The notes under the pieces: model-generated
The model's database searches: none
What the model was told of the DNA's origin: nothing
What the model saw: only the letters and a program-made list of their open reading frames with translations
Shown: positions 41,728 to 49,337 of the stretch, piece by piece
Position numbering within the stretch: the stretch's first letter is position 1
Layout of the letters: each line of letters starts with the position of its first letter
Origin: Tenericutes bacterium ADurb.BinA124
GTDB lineage: Bacteria > Bacillota_I > Bacilli_A > ML615J-28 > CAG-698
DNA: 64,000 nt
Assembly: GCA_002068415.1 (NCBI GenBank)
Contig: MVZM01000002.1
Span: 62,001-126,000, forward strand
Direction of reading: 5' to 3'
Translations under genes and position numbers: made by a program

Positions 41728-42285
41728 ATGCCTCAAAGTATTTTTAATAACGGCGAAGAAAGAATGGAAAAAGCCTTAGTGGCTTTAAAAAAAGATTTAA
41801 GTTTAGTGCGAACCGGCCGAGCTAATCCCGGTGTTCTCAACGCTGTCATGGTTTCTTATTATGGTGTCCCATCACCCTTATCTCAAATTGCGGCCATTTC
41901 GGTTCCCGAAGCCCAATTACTAGTGATTAAACCCTATGACCGCTCCAGTTTGAAAGATATCGAAAAAGCCATTCAATTGGCTGATTTAAACCTCGTTCCC
42001 ATGAATGACGGAACAGTTATCCGCATTAATTTTCCGGCTTTAACCGAACAAAGGCGGAAGGAGTTAGTTAAGGATATTAAAAACATGGCGGAAGGCACTA
42101 AAGTGGCCATTCGCAATATTCGTCGCGATATGGTTGAACAAATGAAAAAATTGGAAAAAGACAGTGTTATTAGTGAAGATGAACTGAAGCGTCATAATGA
42201 CCAGATTCAAAAAATAACCGATAGGTTTGTTGAACAAACCGATGTGATTGCGAAAGAAAAAGAAGCCTTGGTCATGGAAATATAA
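41728..42285 (+). CDS. frr: Ribosome recycling factor
   Basis: A 185-residue factor that splits post-termination ribosomes with EF-G. LVRTGRANPGVL, MVSYYGVPSPLSQIAAISVPEAQLLVIKPYD, and the helical KDIKNMAEGTKVAIRNIRRDMVEQMKKLEKDSVISEDELK are diagnostic. It closes the translation cluster; in Bacillus uppS would come next, here it is 10 kb away. Confidence 0.97.
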   Translation: MPQSIFNNGEERMEKALVALKKDLSLVRTGRANPGVLNAVMVSYYGVPSPLSQIAAISVPEAQLLVIKPYDRSSLKDIEKAIQLADLNLVPMNDGTVIRINFPALTEQRRKELVKDIKNMAEGTKVAIRNIRRDMVEQMKKLEKDSVISEDELKRHNDQIQKITDRFVEQTDVIAKEKEALVMEI

Positions 42286-42308
42286 GAAGGGGAAACTCTT
42301 CTTTTTTT
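42284..42308 (+). terminator. Terminator of pyrH-frr
   Basis: AAGAAGGG (42284-42291), GAAA tetraloop, CTCTTCTT (42296-42303), T run. Confidence 0.8.
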
Positions 42309-42311
42309 GGA

Positions 42312-42340
42312 TTGCTTTTCTCCACTTTTTTTTGTATAAT
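42312..42340 (+). promoter_or_regulatory. Promoter of the flavin reductase-rubrerythrin pair
   Basis: TTGCTT (42312-42317), 17-bp spacer, TATAAT (42335-42340). Confidence 0.75.
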
Positions 42341-42356
42341 TAAACAGAGGTGGATA

Positions 42357-42983
42357 ATGGATTTATCAGTTTTATATAACATTAGTTATGGTATGTATCT
42401 GCTCGGTGTAATGGACGGTAACAAGCCTTCCGGTTGTATTGTCAACTCCGTGATGCAAATTACCAGTAAAGACCCGATAATGGCTATTAGCATTAATCAA
42501 CAGAATTATTCGTTTTCATTACTGAAAAAAACGCGTCGTTTCAGCATTTCGATTTTATCGGAGGATACCGATCCGAAATTAATTTCCCGCTTCGGTTTTT
42601 ATAGCGGGAAAGAAGTGGATAAATTTAGCGGCTTTGACTACGAAATGTTTGAAGAAACGCCCATTATAACAAAAGACGCTTGTGGTGTACTGGTTTGTGA
42701 AGTTTTATCGATTAAGGAAGCAGAAACGCATGCCGTCGTTTTAGCGCGGTTAATAAAAACGAAAAAAGGAAATCACCCCCGCCCCTTAACTTATAGCTAT
42801 TACCATCAAGTTATGAAGGGGAAGACCTCGCAATATGCGCCGACCTTCCAAGAAGAAAAAACGACGGGAAAATATGTTTGTGATATCTGTGGTTATCAAC
42901 ATGACCGCGATATTGAATTAGAAGACGATACCTTTAGATGCCCGGTATGTGGGGCCACCAAAGACCATTTTTATAAAAAATAA
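42357..42983 (+). CDS. Flavin reductase-rubredoxin fusion (high-molecular-weight rubredoxin type)
   Basis: A 208-residue protein. Residues 1-160 are a flavin-reductase-like FMN-binding domain (YNISYGMYLLGVMDGNKPSGCIVNSVMQITSKDPIMAISINQQNYS). The last 40 residues are a rubredoxin with two iron-binding pairs, CDICG and CPVCG. Such fusions in clostridia pass electrons from NAD(P)H to flavodiiron proteins or rubrerythrin. The start at 42357 follows AGAGGTGG; earlier in-frame codons lie inside the promoter. Rubrerythrin is encoded 13 bases downstream, an obvious redox partner. Confidence 0.9.
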   Translation: MDLSVLYNISYGMYLLGVMDGNKPSGCIVNSVMQITSKDPIMAISINQQNYSFSLLKKTRRFSISILSEDTDPKLISRFGFYSGKEVDKFSGFDYEMFEETPIITKDACGVLVCEVLSIKEAETHAVVLARLIKTKKGNHPRPLTYSYYHQVMKGKTSQYAPTFQEEKTTGKYVCDICGYQHDRDIELEDDTFRCPVCGATKDHFYKK

Positions 42984-42995
42984 GAGGAGGATATT

Positions 42996-43532
42996 ATGGA
43001 ATTAAAAGGATCAAAAACAGAAAAAAATTTATGGGAAGCTTTTAGCGGTGAATCACAAGCCCGCAATAAGTATACCTATTATGCATCGCAAGCTAAAAAA
43101 GAAGGCTTTGAACAAATTGCTAATTTTTTTACGGAAACGGCTAACAACGAAAAAGAACATGCGAAAATTTGGTTTAAATTGTTGCATGATGGCATTCCAT
43201 CAACCGCTGAGAATTTAAAAGATGCTGCGGCGGGTGAACATTATGAATGGACGGAAATGTATGCGGAATTTGCGAAAGTCGCCAAAGAAGAAGGCTTTAC
43301 TAAAATCGCTTACTTATTTGAAGCAGTGGCGAAAATTGAAAAAGAACACGAAGAACGTTATTTGGCACTTTTAAACAATGTGGAAAAGGAAAGTGTTTTT
43401 GTAAAAGAAGAAGCGACGGTTTGGATTTGCTTAAACTGTGGACACTTACATTATGGTAAAAAAGCTCCTAATCTTTGTCCGGTTTGTGATCATCCCCAAG
43501 CTTATTTTGAAATGGTTAAGAAAAACTATTAG
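42996..43532 (+). CDS. Rubrerythrin
   Basis: A 178-residue peroxidase. The ferritin-like diiron four-helix bundle has the ligand patterns in [34 protein letters not shown], and [12 protein letters not shown]; the C-terminal rubredoxin-like domain has CLNCG and CPVC. It reduces hydrogen peroxide in anaerobes with electrons from rubredoxin-type donors such as the gene upstream. A strong terminator follows. Confidence 0.95.
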   Translation: MELKGSKTEKNLWEAFSGESQARNKYTYYASQAKKEGFEQIANFFTETANNEKEHAKIWFKLLHDGIPSTAENLKDAAAGEHYEWTEMYAEFAKVAKEEGFTKIAYLFEAVAKIEKEHEERYLALLNNVEKESVFVKEEATVWICLNCGHLHYGKKAPNLCPVCDHPQAYFEMVKKNY

Positions 43533-43542
43533 TTATATTGTG

Positions 43543-43571
43543 AAATCTCAACTTGAAAGTTGAGATTTTTT
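43543..43571 (+). terminator. Terminator of the rubrerythrin operon
   Basis: AAATCTCAACT (43543-43553), loop TGAA, AGTTGAGATTT (43558-43568), T. Confidence 0.85.
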
Positions 43572-43593
43572 AAAAGGCATAAAATTATAATGA

Positions 43594-43622
43594 TTGAATA
43601 TTTAGCACAAATGTGGTAAGAT
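43594..43622 (+). promoter_or_regulatory. Promoter of the ABC transporter-lipoprotein operon
   Basis: TTGAAT (43594-43599), 17-bp spacer, TAAGAT (43617-43622) with a TGG extended -10 element. Confidence 0.6.
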
Positions 43623-43643
43623 TAATCAAAGAGTTGAAGAAAA

Positions 43644-44321
43644 ATGAAAATAGTTTCCTGTCGGAATTTAGTGAAAATTTATCAAAATTCGAAAGTGACA
43701 ACCCCTGTCTTATCGGGTATTAACTTAAGTATTGAACAGGGGGAATTTTGTGGGATTACCGGTCCTTCCGGAAGTGGAAAAACCACTCTTCTTTATACTT
43801 TAAGCGGACTTGAGCCAATCACCGATGGGGAGTTATTATTATTTGAAAAAAATATTAAGGATTATTCGGCTGGTGAAATTGCCGATCTTCGTAAATTTCA
43901 AATTGGGTTTGTTTTTCAGTTTTATAATCTAATTCCCAATTTAACAGCCTTTGAAAATATTAAATTAGCGCAGATTATTGCGAAAAGAGATGATGATGAA
44001 CAAGTGCTGACGGCTTTAGAAATGGTGGAAATGGCGCAGTTTAAAGATTATTTTCCGAATGAGCTTTCGGGAGGCATGCAGCAACGCGTGGCGATTGCTC
44101 GCTGCTTGGTCAATCAACCGCAAGTTATTTTTGCGGATGAACCAACGGGAAATCTTGACCAGAAAACCGGCCAAGAAATCATGACCATTTTTCAAAAACT
44201 TAACCGTCAAGGGATAACAATTATCCTCGTCACCCATAGTGAAGATAATTTACGCTATTGTTCGCGTCATATTAAATTAACTGATGGTAAGATTATTCAT
44301 GACCACAAGTTGGAAGTTTAA
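43644..44321 (+). CDS. ABC transporter ATP-binding protein, MacB/LolD type
   Basis: A 225-residue ATPase. Walker A GPSGSGKTT, Q-loop GFVFQFYNLIPNLTAFENI, signature LSGGMQQRVAIAR, Walker B VIFADEPTGNLD and H-loop THSED are complete. This subfamily pairs with FtsX-type permeases and works as a mechanotransmitter, acting on substrates outside the membrane (peptides, lipoproteins, drugs). The permease gene begins inside its 3' end. Confidence 0.93.
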   Translation: MKIVSCRNLVKIYQNSKVTTPVLSGINLSIEQGEFCGITGPSGSGKTTLLYTLSGLEPITDGELLLFEKNIKDYSAGEIADLRKFQIGFVFQFYNLIPNLTAFENIKLAQIIAKRDDDEQVLTALEMVEMAQFKDYFPNELSGGMQQRVAIARCLVNQPQVIFADEPTGNLDQKTGQEIMTIFQKLNRQGITIILVTHSEDNLRYCSRHIKLTDGKIIHDHKLEV

Positions 44322-46746
44322 ATTAAAATTTGCTTTTCGGAATGCGACCTTTAAAAAAGGGCGGTTTGTGGTCATTGTTTTCACCTTAATCATGATGGTT
44401 ATGCTTTCGGTCATGATGTTTGCGCTGAAAAATTATTTAATTGATATTTTTACTTTGGAATATCGTGAACAATATCAAGATGTTGATTTGGTGCTGACCT
44501 ATGATAACTATTCAACTTCAAGGATTGTTAATGTTCGCACCATTAAACAAAAATATGCGGAATACTTTGATTTTTATGCCACCTTCTTTAATCTTCATTC
44601 CTTAGTGAAAGTGGGAGAACAAACCCAATATACCCAAATCATGTCTTCCAGTTTGGGAGAATTTGAGCAGGTAATCAAATGCGATGTCGATGCTTTAAAT
44701 CCGGGGGAATTGTTCATAACCGCATCGCTTGCAGCTAAATTAAAGCTTAATGAAAATGCCAGCCTTTTTTTAGAAATTAATAATCAGGACTGGCCATACA
44801 TCGTTAAAAAGATTATTCCCGACCAAGGCTTATTTCAAAAAGATGCCATCTTCGTCAATAAAGAGGAATTGTTTGAAAAAACGGTGTGGTTCTCATCCCC
44901 CAATTTAGGGAATATAATCTATTTAAATGTCAAGCCGCAATATTCCTTAACTATGGTTAAAGAAGAGTTGTTGGCCGATGAGAAATACCAAAACTGTTTA
45001 ATTTATGAAGCTGTTGACCACGAACAAGTTTTAATTCGGGCAGAATTTAATTTCTCCATTATGATTACCATGATTGTGGTGGTTTTCTTAGCGATGGCCA
45101 TGATTATCAAATCTTTGTTTCCGCTTCTGTTTCGTGATTTTTCCCAACAACTGGGGGTTATTAAATTGCTGGGCGGTAGCAATCGCTTGGCCTTGCAAAT
45201 CTGGGTTAGCCAGTTTGTCATATATTTGTCAATCTGCATTCCCTTAGGACTTGGTTTAGCTAATTTGTTTTTGAATATTGGCGCTAGAGCTTATCATATT
45301 TATTCCTATATTGGAATTAAACCCTTACCCATTTTGTTTTCGTTGTTGTTGTTTTTAGGGTTTATGGCTGGGCAGATTTTTTATCAATACCATCGCTTAA
45401 CAAAACAAAACGAACTGACATTAACAAGGGACCGAAAAGCAGAACGACAAAGTTCTTCCTGGCTTTATCTTGTTTGTTTTGGTGGCTTGTTAGTGGTTAA
45501 TTTATTAATTAACCCGTTTCCCAAAGTTCAAGCTTTATTGACATTATTATTGGTTATCGGTTTTACCTTCATGTTTATTTCTTCATCCTTGCGTTTGCTT
45601 TCGCGATTATGGCAAAAGAAAAAAACATTTTTCACTCTTTATTCCGTCAAACACTTATCACAAAACCGCATCACCCATAATTCCTTAAAAGTAATTTTTA
45701 TTTCATTAGTGGTTTTAGCGGTTTCCTTAACGATGATATCCATGTTTAAGACCACCAAGCGCTTAGCTTTCGATGAAATTAAAATGGATTATTTGATGAC
45801 CAATATCTATGATTATGGAAATAATTTAAAAAATGATATCAATGCTAATTATGATATCGATGAGCTTAGTGAGGGGGCAGTATATCACGAAATAACCATG
45901 AATTTTGGAAACAATGAATCACGGATAATCAAATATGTTTTATCCATGGATTCGCTAGATATCAATCAGTTTTTTAATTACCAATTTCTTGATGATAGTC
46001 TTAATGATTTACAATTAACGAATCGCTTAGCAATTGTTTTACCGTACCAGTATGAAAAAATCGGTCGAATTAAAAAAGGCGATGTAGTAATACTGTCTTT
46101 AGGTCGGACCATTCCCGAAGAACAATTTGAGGTGGTCGGTTTCTACAAAGGCTATAGTGAAATTCTCGCCTTTACCAATCTTCATTTAAGCGATAAATAT
46201 CAAGAGGCCCCGCTTGTTAACACCTTATTTATTAATAGCGATGATTCGCATTTGCAAAAGGATTTAATTAAGCGATATAGCAACCGCATGTATTTCATTT
46301 TGGATGCCCAAGATTTGTTTCTCCAAGAAGTTGAGCGTTTGGTCGCTGTTGCTAATTTCTTGACTTTTATTGTTTGGGTGTTAGTTGGCTGTTTCGTCCT
46401 TGTGATTATGAATAATTCGTTGTTAGTCTTTTATTCTTTAAAAGCGGATTATGCGAAAATCAAGATTCTTGGATGTAAGGACGGGGAATTGTTTGTTAAT
46501 ATTTTGAAAGAGATAATTATTATCATGGCGCTGGCTTTAGTAGCTAGTTTTGTAAATGTCTTAATTGTTTTTGCGTTGTTTCCGTCACTGATGATTATGG
46601 TTGGTTATTATTTTCAATACCAATACCATATCAGTGATGTGCTTTGGTATTTATTAATCGGAATTTTAGTCTTTTCACTAAGTTATGTTAATTATTTCTT
46701 TAAAGTGAGAAATATGAACTTAGTAACAGAAACAATTAATTTATAG
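44299..46746 (+). CDS. FtsX-type ABC transporter permease with about 10 membrane helices
   Basis: An 815-residue permease. Helix 1 (FVVIVFTLIMMVMLSVMMFAL) is followed by an extracytoplasmic domain of about 210 residues; then six helices between about 255 and 500; a second extracytoplasmic domain of about 180 residues; then three C-terminal helices. The two repeats of the FtsX arrangement resemble BceB-like or large YknZ-like permeases. No substrate is deducible. ATG 44299 is preferred to ATG 44284, though neither has a good ribosome site because translation is coupled to the ATPase gene. The lipoprotein gene starts nine bases after its stop; a decayed copy of its 3' end lies at 49261. Confidence 0.85.
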   Translation: MTTSWKFKLKFAFRNATFKKGRFVVIVFTLIMMVMLSVMMFALKNYLIDIFTLEYREQYQDVDLVLTYDNYSTSRIVNVRTIKQKYAEYFDFYATFFNLHSLVKVGEQTQYTQIMSSSLGEFEQVIKCDVDALNPGELFITASLAAKLKLNENASLFLEINNQDWPYIVKKIIPDQGLFQKDAIFVNKEELFEKTVWFSSPNLGNIIYLNVKPQYSLTMVKEELLADEKYQNCLIYEAVDHEQVLIRAEFNFSIMITMIVVVFLAMAMIIKSLFPLLFRDFSQQLGVIKLLGGSNRLALQIWVSQFVIYLSICIPLGLGLANLFLNIGARAYHIYSYIGIKPLPILFSLLLFLGFMAGQIFYQYHRLTKQNELTLTRDRKAERQSSSWLYLVCFGGLLVVNLLINPFPKVQALLTLLLVIGFTFMFISSSLRLLSRLWQKKKTFFTLYSVKHLSQNRITHNSLKVIFISLVVLAVSLTMISMFKTTKRLAFDEIKMDYLMTNIYDYGNNLKNDINANYDIDELSEGAVYHEITMNFGNNESRIIKYVLSMDSLDINQFFNYQFLDDSLNDLQLTNRLAIVLPYQYEKIGRIKKGDVVILSLGRTIPEEQFEVVGFYKGYSEILAFTNLHLSDKYQEAPLVNTLFINSDDSHLQKDLIKRYSNRMYFILDAQDLFLQEVERLVAVANFLTFIVWVLVGCFVLVIMNNSLLVFYSLKADYAKIKILGCKDGELFVNILKEIIIIMALALVASFVNVLIVFALFPSLMIMVGYYFQYQYHISDVLWYLLIGILVFSLSYVNYFFKVRNMNLVTETINL

Positions 46747-46755
46747 GAGGTTTTT

Positions 46756-49014
46756 ATGTTTAAAAAATTATTGTTTATTTTCCTTTTGATTTTCTCCGTT
46801 TTTGGCTTGGCGGCCTGTGACGGAGACGATACTCCTGATGTTGATAAAACGGAAAGTGTTGATGTTCCCATCAACTTAGCAATTTCCGGTAAAGTATTAA
46901 CTTGGGATGCGGTTGAAAAAGCGACCGGATACATCGTTTATGTGAATGATGTGGAAAAGAAGACGGTCACAACCACTTCTTATGACTTTTCATCTTTAAG
47001 TGGAGAAAATTTAATTTTCCAAGTGGTTGCGAAAGCCCCGAAGGGCATGAACAACTCTGCTAAAAGTGTGACGATTGCCTATATGGCTGATCCGGAAGCA
47101 GAAATTAAAGCCATTAACACGCTTCTTAATGAGATTGCTCCGGGAACTCCGAAAGGTGTTGCGGAAGAACTTGTTCGTAAAGGGATGACCGGCGATGATA
47201 TGCAAGTTCTTAAAGATGCAGTTACGACCTTAATGGCGGATATGGAAGCCGCTGATGGCGATCCGGTTTTATCCAATGCGGCTTTAAAGAAATTCTTGGC
47301 GACGAAGATTAATGTTGAAGCGGTTGTCAGTGCCGGATTAATTTTGGCCGTACCTAGCATTGATGAGCAAATTACCCATGCTCAAGAACGGATTGAATGG
47401 TATCAAAGCGAGATTGACCAATTTGGTCCAAGTGATTATTATGCAAGCATGATTGCGGAATACCAAAGCGAAAAAGAAATGTTGACCAATATGAAGGCGT
47501 TGATTGCGTCTTCCCGTGATGAAATCGTCTTAGTTGCTACGAAGACCGTTAATTATTTAATTACCTTACAAACAAAAGTTACCGATGATTTAATTACTAA
47601 AATTAAAGATATTGCGGAAACAGAAGACCAAAGTGATTTAACAGCGGATGAAATCGTGGTTGTAAAAGACGAAATCGTTGATTTGTTTATGGAAAACTTA
47701 CCGTCCGTGAATGATTTGGCGTTAGTTTATGAATTGCTAGCCACCGGTTACGGTCAATTCTTGGAAAGCAATGACTTAACAACATTATTGTCCGATTCAT
47801 CGGCATCCTTTGCTGCATCAACAGTCTTGTCGATTAAGTTTTCGCTAAAAATGCTTGATTCCTTTGATAAAGCTTTCATTGCTAAAGTTTTAAATTTCGC
47901 AAACAGTGATGAACCTTACCAAGTTATCGAAAGCGAAATCATTATTGCTTTGATAGTACATTTAAAGAATTTTAAAGATGATAACCAAAAGTTGCTTGAC
48001 GAAATTGAAGCCGTTTTCACTAACGAACAAAAGGAAGCCTTATTCCAAGGTTATATGCAAACCATGACTGCTGTCATGCTTAAGAGTGTTGGGGACGAAT
48101 TCCCATCATCGTTTGCTAATACTAAATTAACCTACGCTTTAGTTGATGGAGCTTCTGCGGTCTTTGAAGATATGGTGGATAAAGCCTTGACTAAATTTGT
48201 CGCTACCGATGGTGAATTACTGCGCAAAATAGTTATTTTGGAATCCTTTGTTTATGATTGGGATTGGGAGACGGATACTGATACCTTCTACAATTCCGCA
48301 ACCGGCGAAACTTATAAAAATTGGCATGAATACTATGATGCTCAAGATGAAGCTGGATTAGTGGTCCTTAAAGAAGCCCTTACTTATTATGCCCCAACTT
48401 TAGGAACTTTAACAAATGCGCAAATTACGGCCCTTATTGATATGATTGTTGCCGGTGTTCCGGTAGAAGAAATTGCGACCGAAATGGAAATGACCAAAGC
48501 CGAAGCACAAGCGGTAGTTGATCTTGGGGAAGGATTAATCCGTAAAGTTCTTCCTAATCTTCATACTTTAGTTAAAAGCTTAATGGCTTATGTTGTTACA
48601 AACGACATGATTACCAAAATTAAGACATTGGAAGCAACGATTGATAGTTATGAAGGTGAAGACTTTGAAGAATATGATCACAATATGACGGCCATCTTTA
48701 TTTCGACTCATTTAAGTGCCTACTTAACAAATGCTAACCAAAGCCTTATTCGTGGTATTATTACCGATTTAGCCACCTTTGCCAAGAACGAATCTATTTA
48801 TCCTTTGTTGGGAGCTACTTCCCTTACTGATGTTACGGAAATGGAAACGATGGTAAATGGTACTTTTGATCAGATTGTTTCTTTAGCGGGCGAAATTAAG
48901 GATTACAAGATTGCAACATTAACTCAAGCCCAAAAAGCCAAGATTGAAGAGTTTGGATCACTTGTGGCATTTTTGTTTGATGGACCGGATCAAGATGATG
49001 GACCGGTTAAATAA
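46756..49014 (+). CDS. Giant lipoprotein 1: one FN3-like repeat plus unrecognised helical domain
   Basis: A 752-residue lipoprotein with signal MFKKLLFIFLLIFSVFGLAAC (C21 lipidated) and an acidic linker. One FN3-like unit follows (about 35-112: INLAISGKVLTWDAVEKATG... FQVVAKAPKGM). The rest, about 630 residues, is acidic, alpha-helical and of no family I know; it contains a conserved island around 'VYDWDWE' followed by 'TGETYKNW'. TAGGAGG precedes the ATG nine bases after the permease stop, so it belongs to the ABC operon. It is paralogous over its whole length to the protein at 49338. Confidence 0.85.
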   Translation: MFKKLLFIFLLIFSVFGLAACDGDDTPDVDKTESVDVPINLAISGKVLTWDAVEKATGYIVYVNDVEKKTVTTTSYDFSSLSGENLIFQVVAKAPKGMNNSAKSVTIAYMADPEAEIKAINTLLNEIAPGTPKGVAEELVRKGMTGDDMQVLKDAVTTLMADMEAADGDPVLSNAALKKFLATKINVEAVVSAGLILAVPSIDEQITHAQERIEWYQSEIDQFGPSDYYASMIAEYQSEKEMLTNMKALIASSRDEIVLVATKTVNYLITLQTKVTDDLITKIKDIAETEDQSDLTADEIVVVKDEIVDLFMENLPSVNDLALVYELLATGYGQFLESNDLTTLLSDSSASFAASTVLSIKFSLKMLDSFDKAFIAKVLNFANSDEPYQVIESEIIIALIVHLKNFKDDNQKLLDEIEAVFTNEQKEALFQGYMQTMTAVMLKSVGDEFPSSFANTKLTYALVDGASAVFEDMVDKALTKFVATDGELLRKIVILESFVYDWDWETDTDTFYNSATGETYKNWHEYYDAQDEAGLVVLKEALTYYAPTLGTLTNAQITALIDMIVAGVPVEEIATEMEMTKAEAQAVVDLGEGLIRKVLPNLHTLVKSLMAYVVTNDMITKIKTLEATIDSYEGEDFEEYDHNMTAIFISTHLSAYLTNANQSLIRGIITDLATFAKNESIYPLLGATSLTDVTEMETMVNGTFDQIVSLAGEIKDYKIATLTQAQKAKIEEFGSLVAFLFDGPDQDDGPVK

Positions 49015-49021
49015 AACCCCT

Positions 49022-49053
49022 AGACCGAAAGGCGACTTTCGGTCTTTTTTTTT
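49022..49053 (+). terminator. Terminator after lipoprotein 1
   Basis: AGACCGAAAG (49022-49031), loop GCGA, CTTTCGGTCT (49036-49045), eight further T. It is identical in stem and loop to the terminator at 52300, part of the same duplication. Confidence 0.9.
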
Positions 49054-49114
49054 ACAATTATGAAAACCTTTTTAAAAAAATTATCTAAAATAATGGTATT
49101 GCTAAGTTAAGCTA

Positions 49115-49123
49115 TGGTATAAT
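49115..49123 (+). promoter_or_regulatory. Extended -10 promoter of lipoprotein 2
   Basis: TGG followed by TATAAT (49118-49123). It predicts a leader of about 205 nt before the ATG at 49338, spanning the permease remnant. Confidence 0.5.
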
Positions 49124-49260
49124 AAGCAAGACATAATCATGGGTTTAAAAAACAATCAGGTGTTAAACTAAAGATGGTTTTGTCCATTGCTTTGTTTTCT
49201 GGTAATCTTTAATTTCTAATCGCTTAAGGTTAGGGATATCATTGATGACATTTTACTTTT

Positions 49261-49325
49261 ATACAAATTGATGTCAATTATTTCCTTAAAGAAAGATGAA
49301 TTTAGTAACGAAAGCAATTAATTTA
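49261..49325 (+). pseudogene. Remnant of the FtsX permease 3' end upstream of lipoprotein 2
   Basis: The segment aligns with the last 60-70 bases of the permease gene (about 46681-46745). MNLVTKAINL here matches the permease C-terminus MNLVTETINL at 8 of 10 residues, and the DNA up to the lipoprotein ATG is alike except for scattered changes and a short gap. The permease TAG stop has become GAG, so the remnant reads in frame into lipoprotein 2. Similarity may extend weakly further left. The 49054-49260 part of this gap otherwise holds only the promoter. Confidence 0.7.
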
Positions 49326-49337
49326 GAGGAGGGATTT

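Noticed and set aside
49054-49260. Independent small gene in the 320-base gap before lipoprotein 2
   Set aside because: No ORF with a ribosome site; the gap is explained by a terminator, a promoter and the permease remnant, though the middle part remains unassigned.
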